This document shows, one piece after another, positions 52,090-61,737 of a stretch of DNA of 64,000 nucleotides. A model generated the notes under the pieces. It saw only the letters and a list, made by a program, of their open reading frames with translations, searched no databases and was not told the DNA's origin. Source of the DNA: Archangium primigenium (GTDB taxonomy: Bacteria; Myxococcota; Myxococcia; Myxococcales; Myxococcaceae); contig NZ_JADWYI010000001.1 of the NCBI RefSeq assembly GCF_016904885.1, forward strand, positions 5,704,001 to 5,768,000. Reading direction: 5' to 3'. A program made the translations under genes and the position numbers. The stretch's first letter is position 1; each line of letters opens with the position of its first letter.

Positions 52090-52692
52090 TCACAGGCTGA
52101 CGTAATAGATGTCCTTGCCGCTGCCCGGCGCGATGCGGTCACGGCGGGCGTTCACGTGGATGCGATCGTTTCCGGGGCCGTCGATCAGGAGGTTCTTCCC
52201 TCCCCGCCCCTTCAGGATGTCGTTGCCCTTGCCGCCCACGAGCGTGTCGTTGCCCTTGCCGCCCACGAGCGTGTCGTTGCCCTTGCCGCCGTCGAGGGTG
52301 AGGCCCCGGGTGACCTTCGCGCTCACCGTCACCTTGTCATGGCCATCGCCGGCCTGGATGATCGCCTTGCGCGCCTGACGCGCCGAGAGCGTGACGGTGT
52401 GGCCATCGGACTTCACCCGCAGCCCCCCGTCCCGGGTCTGGGTGACGGTGGCGACGTTGTTGCCCTTGCCCAGCTTCACCACGGTGGAGCCGTTGGAGGT
52501 GGTGTGCACGGTGGGGGCCGGCGGACGGGCCTTGGCCGACTCGAAGCTGTCCCGGTGGTGGGCGGCCCGCGTCTTGTTCTCGGGCGCGGGCGTGCCCTTC
52601 GCCAGCGGCTTCAGCGGCGCCTTCGCGGACGCCGCGCCCGGGGTGGTCAGGTTCATGGGCCGGGGCATGGAGCAGGTCTTCTGGATCGTCAT
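52090..52692 (-). CDS. Short RTX-repeat protein
   Basis: The 200-aa protein has an unstructured N-terminal half and a C-terminal block of calcium-binding nonapeptide repeats: LDGGKGNDTLVGGKGND, repeated and followed by GGKGNDILKGRGGKN. This is the RTX motif GGxGxDxLx. It lacks a signal peptide, so type I secretion by a C-terminal signal is expected, but no secretion genes are adjacent. Only about three full repeats are present, short for a toxin. The gene is divergent from the helical protein gene at 52966. Confidence 0.78.
   Translation of the reverse strand: MTIQKTCSMPRPMNLTTPGAASAKAPLKPLAKGTPAPENKTRAAHHRDSFESAKARPPAPTVHTTSNGSTVVKLGKGNNVATVTQTRDGGLRVKSDGHTVTLSARQARKAIIQAGDGHDKVTVSAKVTRGLTLDGGKGNDTLVGGKGNDTLVGGKGNDILKGRGGKNLLIDGPGNDRIHVNARRDRIAPGSGKDIYYVSL
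52221..52290 (+). repeat. Tandem 27-bp repeat inside the RTX gene
   Basis: Unit CGTTGCCCTTGCCGCCCACG plus seven bases (AGCGTGT) is repeated perfectly at 52221-52247 and 52248-52274, followed by a partial third copy to 52290. Each unit encodes the nine residues of one RTX turn on the minus strand. Perfect DNA identity suggests recent duplication by slippage or recombination. Confidence 0.9.
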
Positions 52693-52965
52693 GGAGAATG
52701 CCTTCTGGGGAAGTCCGCGGTCGTCGCGACCGCGGTGCGCCGTGGCGCCTGGTTTGAATGGGTTATCGAAAATGTCTGCAAAGGGTTGTCGGCGGACGTT
52801 GCCAAACCCAGACGCCAGACTGGAGAGCAGCCAACCCCTCCCGGGAAAACACGTCCCGTCAGCGCGTCGTGCTCGCCTGCCGCGGGAGCGGGCCCTGGTG
52901 TGCGATTTGGGCGACGAACACCCACCATGTCACGGTGCCCTTCCACTCAAACGGGAGGACTCCCC

Positions 52966-53580
52966 ATGGATGGCGTTGGAGGTTCAGGACGAGGTGAAGG
53001 CGCGGGTCGTGCGAGTGACAGCGCGGCCCGCGCGGAGGCCGCCGCGAAAGCCGCGGAGAAGGCAGCGGAGAAGGCCGCCGCCAAGAAGGCCGAGGAGGAC
53101 AAGAAGGCCGCCCAGCAGTCCCCCTCCTTGAGGGATCGCCTCGGTCACCTCGCGGATGCCTTCATGGACGCGCTGCCCACCGCTCAACGGGAGCGGGCCC
53201 TGCAGGCCACCCGCGAAGCGCCGCCGGGCTCCGTCGGGGCCGCCATCAACGTCCCCCTGGCCGCGGTGACCCACGGCGTGGGCGTGGGCGGCTGGTGCGC
53301 GGGCAAGGTGGGCGACTTCTACGAGAGTGAGCGCTCGTTGCTCAACAGCCCCGCGACCCGGCAGAACGTGGACACGTTCGCGCGCCGGGAGACGGACTTC
53401 TTCCAATCCCAGACGGGGTGCGCGGGCCTGGTGGGCTCCGCCATGAGCGCCCAGACGCGGGCGGACATCCTCAATCACAGCGCGGCCGTGAACGAGCGGC
53501 TGGGTGATTCGTTGCGCCAGGCCGTGAACCTCGCCACGGATCCCCTGGGTCCTTACTCGAACGTGACCCGGGACCGGTAG
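52966..53580 (+). CDS. Helical protein with charged Ala/Lys/Glu coil, function unknown
   Basis: ATG 52966 has GGAGG seven bases upstream. The 204-aa product starts with a Gly/Ser stretch, then a lysine/alanine-rich coil (ARAEAAAKAAEKAAEKAAAK near 20-40), then a 140-residue compact region (LRDRLGHLADAFMDALPTAQ, VGVGGWCAGKVGDFYESERS, ADILNHSAAVNERLGDSL). No family is recognised. It shares a 273-base gap with the divergent RTX gene. Confidence 0.7.
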   Translation: MDGVGGSGRGEGAGRASDSAARAEAAAKAAEKAAEKAAAKKAEEDKKAAQQSPSLRDRLGHLADAFMDALPTAQRERALQATREAPPGSVGAAINVPLAAVTHGVGVGGWCAGKVGDFYESERSLLNSPATRQNVDTFARRETDFFQSQTGCAGLVGSAMSAQTRADILNHSAAVNERLGDSLRQAVNLATDPLGPYSNVTRDR

Positions 53581-53685
53581 CGCGCGCCCGCCCCCACGGG
53601 GGTTCTGTTGGGTGTGACACGTGCGGCGCTTTTCGTCGGCCCTCCCGGGTCGCGCGGGACGCGCGCCGCACTAGTCATCCCGTGC

Positions 53686-54141
53686 ATGAACCTTCGTCTC
53701 GTCGCGCTCGTGGGGGCGCTCGCCGTGGGGCCGGGCTGTGCCCCGGACATCCAACCGTTCCTGGGCACCTATGACGCCTCCGGACAGATCACCCTCTCCC
53801 TGTTCGACTCGCGCGCGTCCCAGTCCCGCGAGGAGACCCTGCGCATCACCGAGGGGCTCAGCGCCGACATCGCCATCTCCGATGGCGAGGGGTGCGCCCT
53901 TCCCGCCAAGGTCCAGGACACGGTGGCGACCCTCGTGCCCCGGACCACCTGTCGCAAGACCGTGACGAGCCCGGAGGGCGAGACCGTGACGGCGGACTTC
54001 GTCGTGACCCGCGGCACCGCGACCCTGCTGGGCGGCATCATCACCCTGGAGTACGAGGGGACCGTGCGCGCCACCTACCAGGGCGTGCCCTACTCCGCCC
54101 GGTTCTCCAGCACGCTGAACCTCGTCCGGGCCACCCCCTAG
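53686..54141 (+). CDS. Small lipoprotein
   Basis: The 151-aa product has a lipobox (LVGALAVGPGC, Cys about 19). The mature part is a beta-sandwich of about 130 residues (FLGTYDASGQITLSLFDSRA, TLLGGIITLEYEGTVRATYQ) with Cys in DGEGCALP and TTCRKT. No homologue is recognised. ATG 53686 lies 105 bases after the preceding stop. It may accompany the downstream kinase. Confidence 0.72.
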   Translation: MNLRLVALVGALAVGPGCAPDIQPFLGTYDASGQITLSLFDSRASQSREETLRITEGLSADIAISDGEGCALPAKVQDTVATLVPRTTCRKTVTSPEGETVTADFVVTRGTATLLGGIITLEYEGTVRATYQGVPYSARFSSTLNLVRATP

Positions 54142-54307
54142 GTGAGCCCTCGCCCGCCCGCCGACCCTCCGAGGGCACCGCCAGCGCGCCGTGCCCTCGC
54201 CCTCCCATACGGAGAATAGGAGCCCCGCGCGCGGCATTTTCCTAGGCCTGCCGGAATCCGGGGCGTCGCGCGTCCGGAGGTGGAGGGCACCAGGAGGGAG
54301 GCAGGCC

Positions 54308-55945
54308 GTGACCCGGTTCGTCGGCAAGTACCAACTCATCCGCAAGCTCGCCGCCGGGGGCATGGCCGAGGTGTACCTCGCCAAGGCCGCCGGGCCCCAT
54401 GGCTTCGAGAAGACCCTGGTGGTCAAGTGCATCCTGCCGCACCTGGCCCAGGAGCCCGCCTTCGTGCGGATGTTCCTCTCCGAGGCCATGCTCGCCGCCC
54501 GGCTCAACCACCCGCACATCGTGCAGATCTACGACTTCGGCGAGGTGGAGGGCGCCTACTTCCTGGCCATGGAGTACATCGACGGGCCGAGCCTGCGCAC
54601 GCTCATCAAGCGGGCCTCGGCGCGGGGCCTGCCCCTGCCCCCCACCGTCTGTGCCCGACTCGTCTCCCAGGCCTGTGAAGGGCTGGCGTTCGCCCACGAC
54701 TTCGCCGACCCCGAGACGCATCAGCCGCTGGGGCTCATCCACCGCGACATCAGCCCGGACAACCTGCTGCTCACGCGCCAAGGCTCGGTGAAGGTGGTGG
54801 ACTTCGGCATCGCCAAGGCGGCCGGCCAGAGCCACAAGACCGAGAGCGGGGTCATCAAGGGGAAGCTCGCCTATATGCCGCCCGAGCAGCTGCGCGGCCG
54901 GGGCCTGGATCGGCGGGCGGACGTGTACGCGCTCGGCGTGGTGCTCTACGAGCTGCTCACGTCCCACAAGCCCTACCGTCCCACGGAGGACGCGGCGCTG
55001 ATGCACGCCATCCTCTTCGAGCCGCCGACCCCCGCCGTCCACCACCGGCCGGACCTGCCCGTGGCCTTGCAGCGCATCCTCGCGCGGGCCCTCGACAAGG
55101 ATCGGGCGCAGCGCTACCCGGACTGCCATGCCCTCCAGGCGGAGCTCGAGGAGTTCATCCTCGCGGGGGGCCGGACCCTCACCGCGTCCCAGGTGGCCCA
55201 GCTCGTCCATCAAGTCACCGCGCCGCCCGCCGCCGAGACCGCCAGCGAGGCGGTGACGGACGCGGACGGGGCGCCCCGGGAGGCGCCCGCGACCCTGCTC
55301 GAGGACATGATGGCGCCCCAGGATGCCTCGCGCGTCCCGCCCTCCCAAGCCCGGGCGCCCCGGGCATCCCCGGGGGTGGAGACGCGACTTCATGTCCCCC
55401 TCGCGTCCAAGCGCGGCGCCTGGACACGGTACGCGCTGGCGGGGGCCGTGCTGCTGATGGCGGGAGGCGGGCTCGTCCATTGGGGGCGGAGCCCCGCGCC
55501 AGCGCGCGTCAGTGCCTCGCCCGGGGTCGCCTCGAAGGATCCGGCCCCCGCGCCTCCCGCCGAGGCCGTGCCCACCGAGGAGCCCCCGCAGCGGCGGCCG
55601 ATCCTGGCGGAAGCGCCCCGGGAGCCAGAGGCCGAGGCCGCTCCCGAGACGTCCGCGCCCCCCGAGGCGCGGCCGGCCCCGGCGCGCAGTGCCCGTGCCT
55701 CCAAGCTCCGACGTCCCGCGCCCCCTGCCGCCCTGGGGTCCTTGGACGTGCGGGCCCAGCCCTATGCGAACATCTCGGTGAACGGGACGCCCCGGGGCTC
55801 GACCCCGCTGGAGTCGGCGTTGGAGCTGCCGGCGGGGCTGCACACCGTGACGTTCTTCTTCCCCACCCTGTCGAGGTCCGTGACCCGGCGGGTCGAGGTG
55901 AAGGCCGGCAAGCTCACCCCCCTCAACGTCACCGCGTCGGAATGA
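54308..55945 (+). CDS. Ser/Thr protein kinase with C-terminal TM and PEGA domain
   Basis: A 545-aa Pkn-type kinase with canonical order: kinase domain ([51 protein letters not shown]), juxtamembrane Pro/Ala linker, membrane helix near 378-395 ([18 protein letters not shown]), proline-rich stretch and PEGA domain at the end ([23 protein letters not shown]). The catalytic loop has Ser in place of the usual Lys, as in many myxobacterial Pkn proteins. GTG 54308 has GGAGGGAGG upstream. PEGA domains often sense carbohydrate (inference). Confidence 0.93.
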   Translation: MTRFVGKYQLIRKLAAGGMAEVYLAKAAGPHGFEKTLVVKCILPHLAQEPAFVRMFLSEAMLAARLNHPHIVQIYDFGEVEGAYFLAMEYIDGPSLRTLIKRASARGLPLPPTVCARLVSQACEGLAFAHDFADPETHQPLGLIHRDISPDNLLLTRQGSVKVVDFGIAKAAGQSHKTESGVIKGKLAYMPPEQLRGRGLDRRADVYALGVVLYELLTSHKPYRPTEDAALMHAILFEPPTPAVHHRPDLPVALQRILARALDKDRAQRYPDCHALQAELEEFILAGGRTLTASQVAQLVHQVTAPPAAETASEAVTDADGAPREAPATLLEDMMAPQDASRVPPSQARAPRASPGVETRLHVPLASKRGAWTRYALAGAVLLMAGGGLVHWGRSPAPARVSASPGVASKDPAPAPPAEAVPTEEPPQRRPILAEAPREPEAEAAPETSAPPEARPAPARSARASKLRRPAPPAALGSLDVRAQPYANISVNGTPRGSTPLESALELPAGLHTVTFFFPTLSRSVTRRVEVKAGKLTPLNVTASE

Positions 55946-55954
55946 GGTGACGGT

Positions 55955-57160
55955 TCACGGCAGGAAGGTCACGGGCCGCGGCGTCCCGAGGGTGTCACCC
56001 GCCTGGCCGACGCCCAGCCGTTCGCCTTGATTGGAGCCCCACGCGAACAACAGGCCCCCATTGAGGATGGCCAGGGAGTGGGAGTAGCCCGCGGACAGGG
56101 ACGTGACCCGGGTCAATCCGTAGGTCTTCACGGGCAGGGCGCGATCCTGGGACGTCGGGTTGTACTGCTCGGCATCGTTTCCGAGCTGCCCCGAGGAATC
56201 CCTTCCCCAGGCCTGGATGTCATTGTCCCGGGTGAGCGCCAGGGAATGCTCGTAGCCCGCGGCCACGTCCGTGATGTCACCCAAGCCCACCACCCGCTCG
56301 GGCGTGGAGCGCTTGCCGCCGATCGTCCCGTCCCCCAACTGACCATGGTTGTTGTTTCCCCAGGCCCAGACGGCGCCCGTGGCGTCTCGGGCCAGGGAGT
56401 GATTCCCGCCGCCCGCGATGAACTCGATGGTGGCGGGCAGACCCGCCACCTTCACGGGCGTGTCACTCTCCGAGGGCGAATCCAGACCAAGCTGTCCGAA
56501 CTCGTTGTTTCCCCAGGCCCAGACCGAGCCGTCCTCGCCCAGCGCCAGCGAGTGGGCGTTGCCCGCGGCGATGGCCTTGATGCGAGGCAGTCCTTCCACG
56601 AGGCGGGGCGTATCGCCGTTGATCGTCGCGCCGTGACGTCCCCAGATCCAGACCGACTTGGAGGGATCCAGGGCGAGGGAGTGGTAAGCGCCCGCGGCGA
56701 TGGCGGTGATGCCGCTCAACCCGGGCGCCTCCACGAGCGGCAGCTGGACGGCCCCCGAGGCCTTCGCGCCCCAGAACCAGACCTTGCCCGCGCGAAGCGC
56801 GAGCGAATGGGAAAACCCCGCGGCCACCTGACTGACCCCGCCCAGATTCTCGACGCGGGTCGGGGCCTTGTGGACGCTGGTGTCCGCGTCTCCCAGTTGG
56901 CCCTCCTCGTTCTTTCCCCAGGCCCAGACCGAGCCATCACTGCGCAGGGCGAGGCTGAACTGTCCCCTCGCGGAGACCCGCTCGACGGGGGCGGGGGGAC
57001 TCGTCCCCGCGTCGCCGGAGGGCGTCCCGCAGGTCTCGGGATTGCGCTGGCAGTACGCCTCCTCTTCCGTGTCGAAGCGCACACAACCCCAGGCGCCGAG
57101 CAGCCCCACCAGCACGGGGAGCAGGACACGTCCAACGGGCACGACACTCGTTCGCGTCAC
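55955..57160 (-). CDS. RCC1-repeat lipoprotein
   Basis: The 401-aa product has a lipobox (LLGAWGC, Cys about 25), then about seven RCC1-type repeats (WAWGKNEEGQLGD, WIWGRHG, WAWGNNEFGQLG, WAWGNNNHGQLGD, QAWGRDSSGQLG, FAWGSNQGERLG), so a surface beta-propeller is expected. GTG 57160 overlaps the stop of the upstream gene as GTGA. RCC1-like surface proteins are common in myxobacteria and their partners are unknown. It converges on the PEGA kinase gene. Confidence 0.88.
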   Translation of the reverse strand: MTRTSVVPVGRVLLPVLVGLLGAWGCVRFDTEEEAYCQRNPETCGTPSGDAGTSPPAPVERVSARGQFSLALRSDGSVWAWGKNEEGQLGDADTSVHKAPTRVENLGGVSQVAAGFSHSLALRAGKVWFWGAKASGAVQLPLVEAPGLSGITAIAAGAYHSLALDPSKSVWIWGRHGATINGDTPRLVEGLPRIKAIAAGNAHSLALGEDGSVWAWGNNEFGQLGLDSPSESDTPVKVAGLPATIEFIAGGGNHSLARDATGAVWAWGNNNHGQLGDGTIGGKRSTPERVVGLGDITDVAAGYEHSLALTRDNDIQAWGRDSSGQLGNDAEQYNPTSQDRALPVKTYGLTRVTSLSAGYSHSLAILNGGLLFAWGSNQGERLGVGQAGDTLGTPRPVTFLP

Positions 57161-57957
57161 GGCCACCTCCCATAGAGGAACGCGGAGCTCCCGTGGGTGC
57201 CCACGGCCAGGGACGGGGCGGCGTCGTCGGGCGCCCCCAGCAGGTACATGCCCGCCGCGGTGAGCAGGCCCGCGGCGCCCACGCCCAGCAGGCTGACGCC
57301 CGCGGTCTGCCAGTTCCGCCCCCGTCGGGCGACCAGCTCCGCGTCCGCGCGGCTCACGATGCGCGGATCGTCGTCGCGCAAGAGGTTCAACTGCGCGCGG
57401 GAGAAGCCCAGCGACACCCCTCCGGCCACCGCGAACGCGCCCCCCACGACGGCGGGAATCCACGCGCGCCGGCGCAGTCCGGAGGGCGCGGCCGTCTTCT
57501 GGACCGGCGCGTCCGGGGTGACGGTGACGGCCCGCACGTCCTCCGGTCGGGTCGGGGGGTGGGGCATGGCCTTCAGCTCGGCCTCGACCTCCCGACGCAC
57601 GGTGTCCACATCCGCCTGGATCTTGGGGGACACCGGCACGGGCAGCTCCGCCTCGGGCCGCAGCAGCAAGCCCCGGCGGAACGCCGCCCTCGCCTCGTCC
57701 TTGCGGCGCAGCTCGTACAAGAGGATGCCCTCGTAGAGCGAGAGCGTGACGTCCTCGTCCGTCCCGTGGCGCTCCTGGCGGGCCACCTGGATCTGCTCGA
57801 GCGCGCGCTCGTACTCGGTGCTGCCCAGGAGCTGTTGGATCACGACCAGGTGGTTGCGAATGGACTCCCGCGCGGCGAGCGCCGGAAGCGGGAGCGCGAG
57901 CACCAGGAGCCACGCCATCATCCGAAAAACAAAGGGAGGGGTCTGACGACAACTCAC
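57157..57957 (-). CDS. Exported helical-repeat protein with C-terminal membrane segments
   Basis: The GTG at 57957 has GGAG at 5-base spacing; an ATG at 57921 is an alternative without a ribosome site. The 266-aa product has a signal-like N-terminus (MAWLLVLALPLPALA), a TPR-like helical part (EYERALEQIQVARQ...YEGILLYELRRKDEARAAFRRGLLL) and two membrane segments near the C-terminus (AWIPAVVGGAFAVAGGVSLGF and AGVSLLGVGAAGLLTAAGMYLL). This architecture is common next to myxobacterial Pkn kinases. It is coupled to the RCC1 gene. Confidence 0.78.
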   Translation of the reverse strand: MSCRQTPPFVFRMMAWLLVLALPLPALAARESIRNHLVVIQQLLGSTEYERALEQIQVARQERHGTDEDVTLSLYEGILLYELRRKDEARAAFRRGLLLRPEAELPVPVSPKIQADVDTVRREVEAELKAMPHPPTRPEDVRAVTVTPDAPVQKTAAPSGLRRRAWIPAVVGGAFAVAGGVSLGFSRAQLNLLRDDDPRIVSRADAELVARRGRNWQTAGVSLLGVGAAGLLTAAGMYLLGAPDDAAPSLAVGTHGSSAFLYGRWP

Positions 57958-58107
57958 GGATGCTCCGGCGCCTGAAGGAGGGCCGAAGATGTTGACCCGG
58001 GGTGTCCGAGGCCACCGGGGTGCGTGCCAGCTCCGTTCAAGACACGACGGCCCCGTCGGGACAGTGTCGGGTAGGCCGCACACCCCGTGTGGGCGGCCCC
58101 CCGGGGC

Positions 58108-59853
58108 CTAGAAGCCGGCCGAGGTGGCGCCGGTGCCCGAGGCGGGCGTCTTGTAGACGATGTTGGCGCCCGCCTGCCACTGCACGCCATTGGCCGGGTT
58201 GGCCTCCTCGCGCTTGAGGCACTTCCACTCGAGGGATGTGTTGGCCGGCAGGGAGAGGGAGCCCGTCCAGGTGGGGTAGCTCGTGGGGTTGAGCTTCACG
58301 GCGCTCGCGGGCGCCCAGCTGCCCAGGGAGGCGTGGCTGCCCACGGCGTAGACGCTCTGGCCCACGTACGTGGTGCCATTGGTGCAGGTGAAGTTGACGG
58401 TGACGTTGCCGGTGGAGGGCGGAGGCGTCGTGCCCCCGCCCGCGCCGAGCGCGCCCACGTGCAGCGCGGCCGCCGTCATCGCGGGCACGGAGAAGGTCGC
58501 GTTGCCGCTCGCGTCCACGGTGATGCTCCGGCCCGTGCACGCGCCGTTGGCGGCCTCCCCGTTGATGACGTCGCAGTAGGTGCCCGCGGGCAGGCCCGTG
58601 GCGAAGGTGCGCGAGAGCGCCCCGCCCTCGCGGTTGATGACCACGAAGCCCTTGCCCGTGCGGGCGAAGGCCACCTGGTTGTTGCCGTTGTCCCACCACC
58701 GGGACACGCCCGCGCCCTCGGTCGCCGCGCGGAAGCGCACCATGTTGGAGATCTCCCGCCAGCGGTGCTCGCACTGCCACGCCCCGAAGCAGTTCACGCT
58801 CGAGCCGCTGTGCACCGCGCTGCCCGGAGGCCCGGCGTCCGTGTTGGTGAAGCTGTAGCTGGACATGACCTGGGGATAGCCATACGGCCAGCCCAGCATG
58901 AACACGTTGGCGAGCGTGTAGAGCGCGCCGTCCTTGTAGGTGAGGATGTTGGCGCCCCCCGCCCCGTGGCCGCGCTGGTTGTCGTGGTTGTCGGTGAAGA
59001 CCACCGCCGAGCCGCTGGACAGAAAGCCCCAGGACTCACCGAAGTTGGAGAGGTTGCGCAACTGGCCCGTCTTGAACTGGGTGCCGATGTTGGCGCTGTA
59101 CTTGAACTCCGTCACCGCGCCATTGCCCAGGTACTGGCTGGCCGTGACGGCCTCGCCGCCCAGGTCGATGACCTCCTGGAAGACGTAGGGCGCGCCCGTC
59201 ATGCGGCCGCGGATGCCGGAGAGGTCCCCGGAGGCCATGTGCTTGGCGGCGTCCACCCGGTAGCCCTTCACCCCGATGCTGGTGAGATCGTTGATGTAGT
59301 TGGCCAGCGTCTGCTGCACGTAGCTGGAGCCGGTATTGAGGTCCGGCAGGCCGCTCAGGTCGCAGTTCTGGACGTTCCAGGCATCCCGGTAGTTGGTGAT
59401 GGAGCAGACGGGCGAGTGGTAGTCCTGGGCCGAGTACATCGGGTGCTTGCGGGGCGTCCAGGAGGTGCCGCCCGTGCCCACGCCCCCGTTGCTCAGGGAC
59501 GCCGTGTGGTTGATGACCAGGTCCGCGTAGATGGCCACGCCCGCCGCGTTGCAGCGCTTCACCATGTCGATGAACTGGGCCCGCGTGCCGCCACGCGACT
59601 CGAGCTTGTAGCTGACGGGCTGGTACCGGGTCCACCACGCCTCGCCGGTGACGTGCTCGTTGGGCGGCGACACCTGCACCGCGGTGTAGCCCTTGGGGCC
59701 GAGCCACGTCTCGCACTCGCGCGCCACGTCCGGCCAGCGCCACTCGAACAGGTGCACGTAGACGCCCGCCTGGGCCTGGCCGGCCAGGCCCAGCGTCAAC
59801 GCCAGGCCCAGCGTCTTGAGCACACCACCACGTCGCGTCGTCACCACTCGCAT
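58108..59853 (-). CDS. Secreted animal-type alpha-amylase with CBM20
   Basis: GH13 enzyme that cleaves alpha-1,4-glucans. A signal peptide (residues 1-29) precedes the barrel. The nucleophile Asp201 is in GYRVDAAKHM, the acid/base Glu227 in FQEVID and the third Asp291 in FTDNHDNQRGHGAGG, a stretch almost the same as in pancreatic amylase. The chloride-ligand Arg that lies in MSSYRW in animals appears as MSSYSF here, so chloride dependence may be lost. The C-terminal 95 residues are a CBM20 starch-binding domain (YAVGSHASLGSWAPASAVKL). The protein is 581 aa. ATG 59853 has AAGGTGG upstream. Confidence 0.93.
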   Translation of the reverse strand: MRVVTTRRGGVLKTLGLALTLGLAGQAQAGVYVHLFEWRWPDVARECETWLGPKGYTAVQVSPPNEHVTGEAWWTRYQPVSYKLESRGGTRAQFIDMVKRCNAAGVAIYADLVINHTASLSNGGVGTGGTSWTPRKHPMYSAQDYHSPVCSITNYRDAWNVQNCDLSGLPDLNTGSSYVQQTLANYINDLTSIGVKGYRVDAAKHMASGDLSGIRGRMTGAPYVFQEVIDLGGEAVTASQYLGNGAVTEFKYSANIGTQFKTGQLRNLSNFGESWGFLSSGSAVVFTDNHDNQRGHGAGGANILTYKDGALYTLANVFMLGWPYGYPQVMSSYSFTNTDAGPPGSAVHSGSSVNCFGAWQCEHRWREISNMVRFRAATEGAGVSRWWDNGNNQVAFARTGKGFVVINREGGALSRTFATGLPAGTYCDVINGEAANGACTGRSITVDASGNATFSVPAMTAAALHVGALGAGGGTTPPPSTGNVTVNFTCTNGTTYVGQSVYAVGSHASLGSWAPASAVKLNPTSYPTWTGSLSLPANTSLEWKCLKREEANPANGVQWQAGANIVYKTPASGTGATSAGF

Positions 59854-59999
59854 GCACGCCACCTTGTCTGTCGGGGTCGGGCCGTGGGGGAGAAGCCGGC
59901 CCGGAGGATCCGCCGGAAGGGAGCCTCCCCGGAAAACCCGGCAAACGCTAGAAGTCTGTGAACGATGACTTTCCGCGTCACGCGGCGGGAGTGTCGGAC

Positions 60000-61643
60000 T
60001 CAGCGCGAGATGCTGGCGGGGCGCTTGACGGGGAGGACGACGCGGAAGGTGGTGCCCTGGCCCTCCACGCTGTCCACGCCGATGCGGCCGCCCATGGCGG
60101 TGATGAGGTTGTGGCAGATGGACAGGCCCAGGCCGGTGCCCTGCCCCACCGGCTTGGTGGTGAAGAAGGGGTGGAAGAGCTTGCCCAGGTTCTCCGGGGA
60201 GATGCCCACGCCGCTGTCGCGGATGGCCACCACCACCAGGCCCTCCTCGTGGCGGGTGGACACGTGGATGCGGTTGCCCTCGCGGTCCCCGTGGGGAATG
60301 GCGTGCGCGGCGTTGACGAGCAGGTTGAGGAAGATCTGCCCCAGGCGCGAGGCGTTGGCCTCCAGCCGCGGCACCACGCCGTAGTCCTTCTCCAGCAGCG
60401 CGCGGTGGCGGATCTCGCCCCAGGCCATGTTCACGCACGAGTCGAGCACGCCGCACACGTCCACCGACTCGACCGAGTCCTCGCTGTCGCGCGAGAACGT
60501 CTTCAGGTCGCGCACGATGTCGCGCACCCGGTGGGTGCCCGCGAGCGCCTCGTGCAGGGCCTCGCACACCTCCCGGCCCCGCTCGCCCGTGAGCGCCTCG
60601 CCCGCCTCGCGCATGGCCGCCAGCTCCTCGTCCACGAAGCGCAGGTTGCTCAGCAGGTAGGACAGGGGGTTGTTGATTTCGTGGGCCACGCCCGCGGCGA
60701 GCGTGCCCAGGGACACCATGCGCTCGGTGGCGCGCAGCTGCTCCTGCTCCTGGCGCCGGCCGGTGACGTCGCGGGCGATGGACACCCGGGTGGGCTGGCC
60801 GTCGAACAGGAGCGCCACCGTGCTCACCTCGGCCACGACCCGCAGCGCGCGCCGGTGGCGCAGGCGCACCTCCCGCGGCCCCGCGCTCTCCGGAGTCTCC
60901 GGGGTCGGCTCGAGCAGATCCGCGTCCTCGGGCAGCACGAAGTCCGCGAAGCGCTGCCCTTCCATCGGCACGTCCTCGGGCTGGCCCACCAGCCGGGCGG
61001 CCACGGCGTTGGCGAACACCACCCGGCCCTCGCGGTGCACGAGGATGGCGTCCGGCGCGGCGTCCAGGAGGGCCCGGAAGCTCTCGGACCACCGCCGCTC
61101 GCCGGCCTCGGCCCGCTGGCGGCCCCGCTCCTCGCGCAGGCCCTGGAGGATCACCCGGCACGTGACGAGCACGGGCTCCAGGCTGGCCACCACCCGCGCG
61201 TCGTAGCCCTCCTCGCGATCCGTCAGCACCACCAGGCCCACCACCTCCGGGCCCACGCGCAGGGGCAGCCCCAGCAGGGACCGGGGCGGCGGATGCGCCG
61301 CGAGCGGCCCGCCCCACCGCGCCCCCTCCCCCGGCTCCTGGCTCAACACCGCCTCGCCGGTGCGCGGGATGCCGCCCAGCAGCGGCCCCAGGTCCTCGAG
61401 CGCCACGCGCTCGGGCGTCTCCCTCCCCCCCTCCGTGTACAGGTGCAGGAAGGACGCGCCCTCGGGCGTGGCCTGGAACTCGCCGATGAAGCCGGACGCA
61501 CTGCCCGTCCACTCCCGCAGCACCGCCCACAGCCCGCCCAGGGCCCGGCGTGCATCGCGGTGTTGGAGGAACCTCGCCTGGAGCTGGGTGAGGGCCCCCA
61601 GCAGCCAGGTGCTCGTGCTCGCAGACGTCTCGGACCGCTCCAT
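60000..61643 (-). CDS. GAF-PAS sensor histidine kinase
   Basis: The 547-aa protein has an N-terminal GAF-like domain (about 35-165), a PAS domain (about 185-300; LLDAAPDAILVHREGRVVFAN), then HisKA with the phospho-acceptor His in VAHEINNPLSYL, N-box NLLVNAAHAI, G1 DSGVGI and G2 GTGLGL. No membrane segment is seen, so it is cytoplasmic. The NtrB-like H-box (HEINNPL) suggests it acts on an NtrC-type regulator. No partner response regulator is adjacent. ATG 61643 follows GGAAGG; a GTG at 61682 is possible. Confidence 0.93.
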   Translation of the reverse strand: MERSETSASTSTWLLGALTQLQARFLQHRDARRALGGLWAVLREWTGSASGFIGEFQATPEGASFLHLYTEGGRETPERVALEDLGPLLGGIPRTGEAVLSQEPGEGARWGGPLAAHPPPRSLLGLPLRVGPEVVGLVVLTDREEGYDARVVASLEPVLVTCRVILQGLREERGRQRAEAGERRWSESFRALLDAAPDAILVHREGRVVFANAVAARLVGQPEDVPMEGQRFADFVLPEDADLLEPTPETPESAGPREVRLRHRRALRVVAEVSTVALLFDGQPTRVSIARDVTGRRQEQEQLRATERMVSLGTLAAGVAHEINNPLSYLLSNLRFVDEELAAMREAGEALTGERGREVCEALHEALAGTHRVRDIVRDLKTFSRDSEDSVESVDVCGVLDSCVNMAWGEIRHRALLEKDYGVVPRLEANASRLGQIFLNLLVNAAHAIPHGDREGNRIHVSTRHEEGLVVVAIRDSGVGISPENLGKLFHPFFTTKPVGQGTGLGLSICHNLITAMGGRIGVDSVEGQGTTFRVVLPVKRPASISR

Positions 61644-61737
61644 CCAGCCTTCCGTGCTCGGGGGACTCACCACGGGGTGCACGATCCCCTGGATGCGGCA
61701 GGGGGGTCAATCGTCCCCCACGGGGGGTCCCCCGGAC

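Noticed and set aside
52221-52290. Possible CRISPR-like repeat
   Set aside because: The repeats are tandem without spacers and encode RTX turns.
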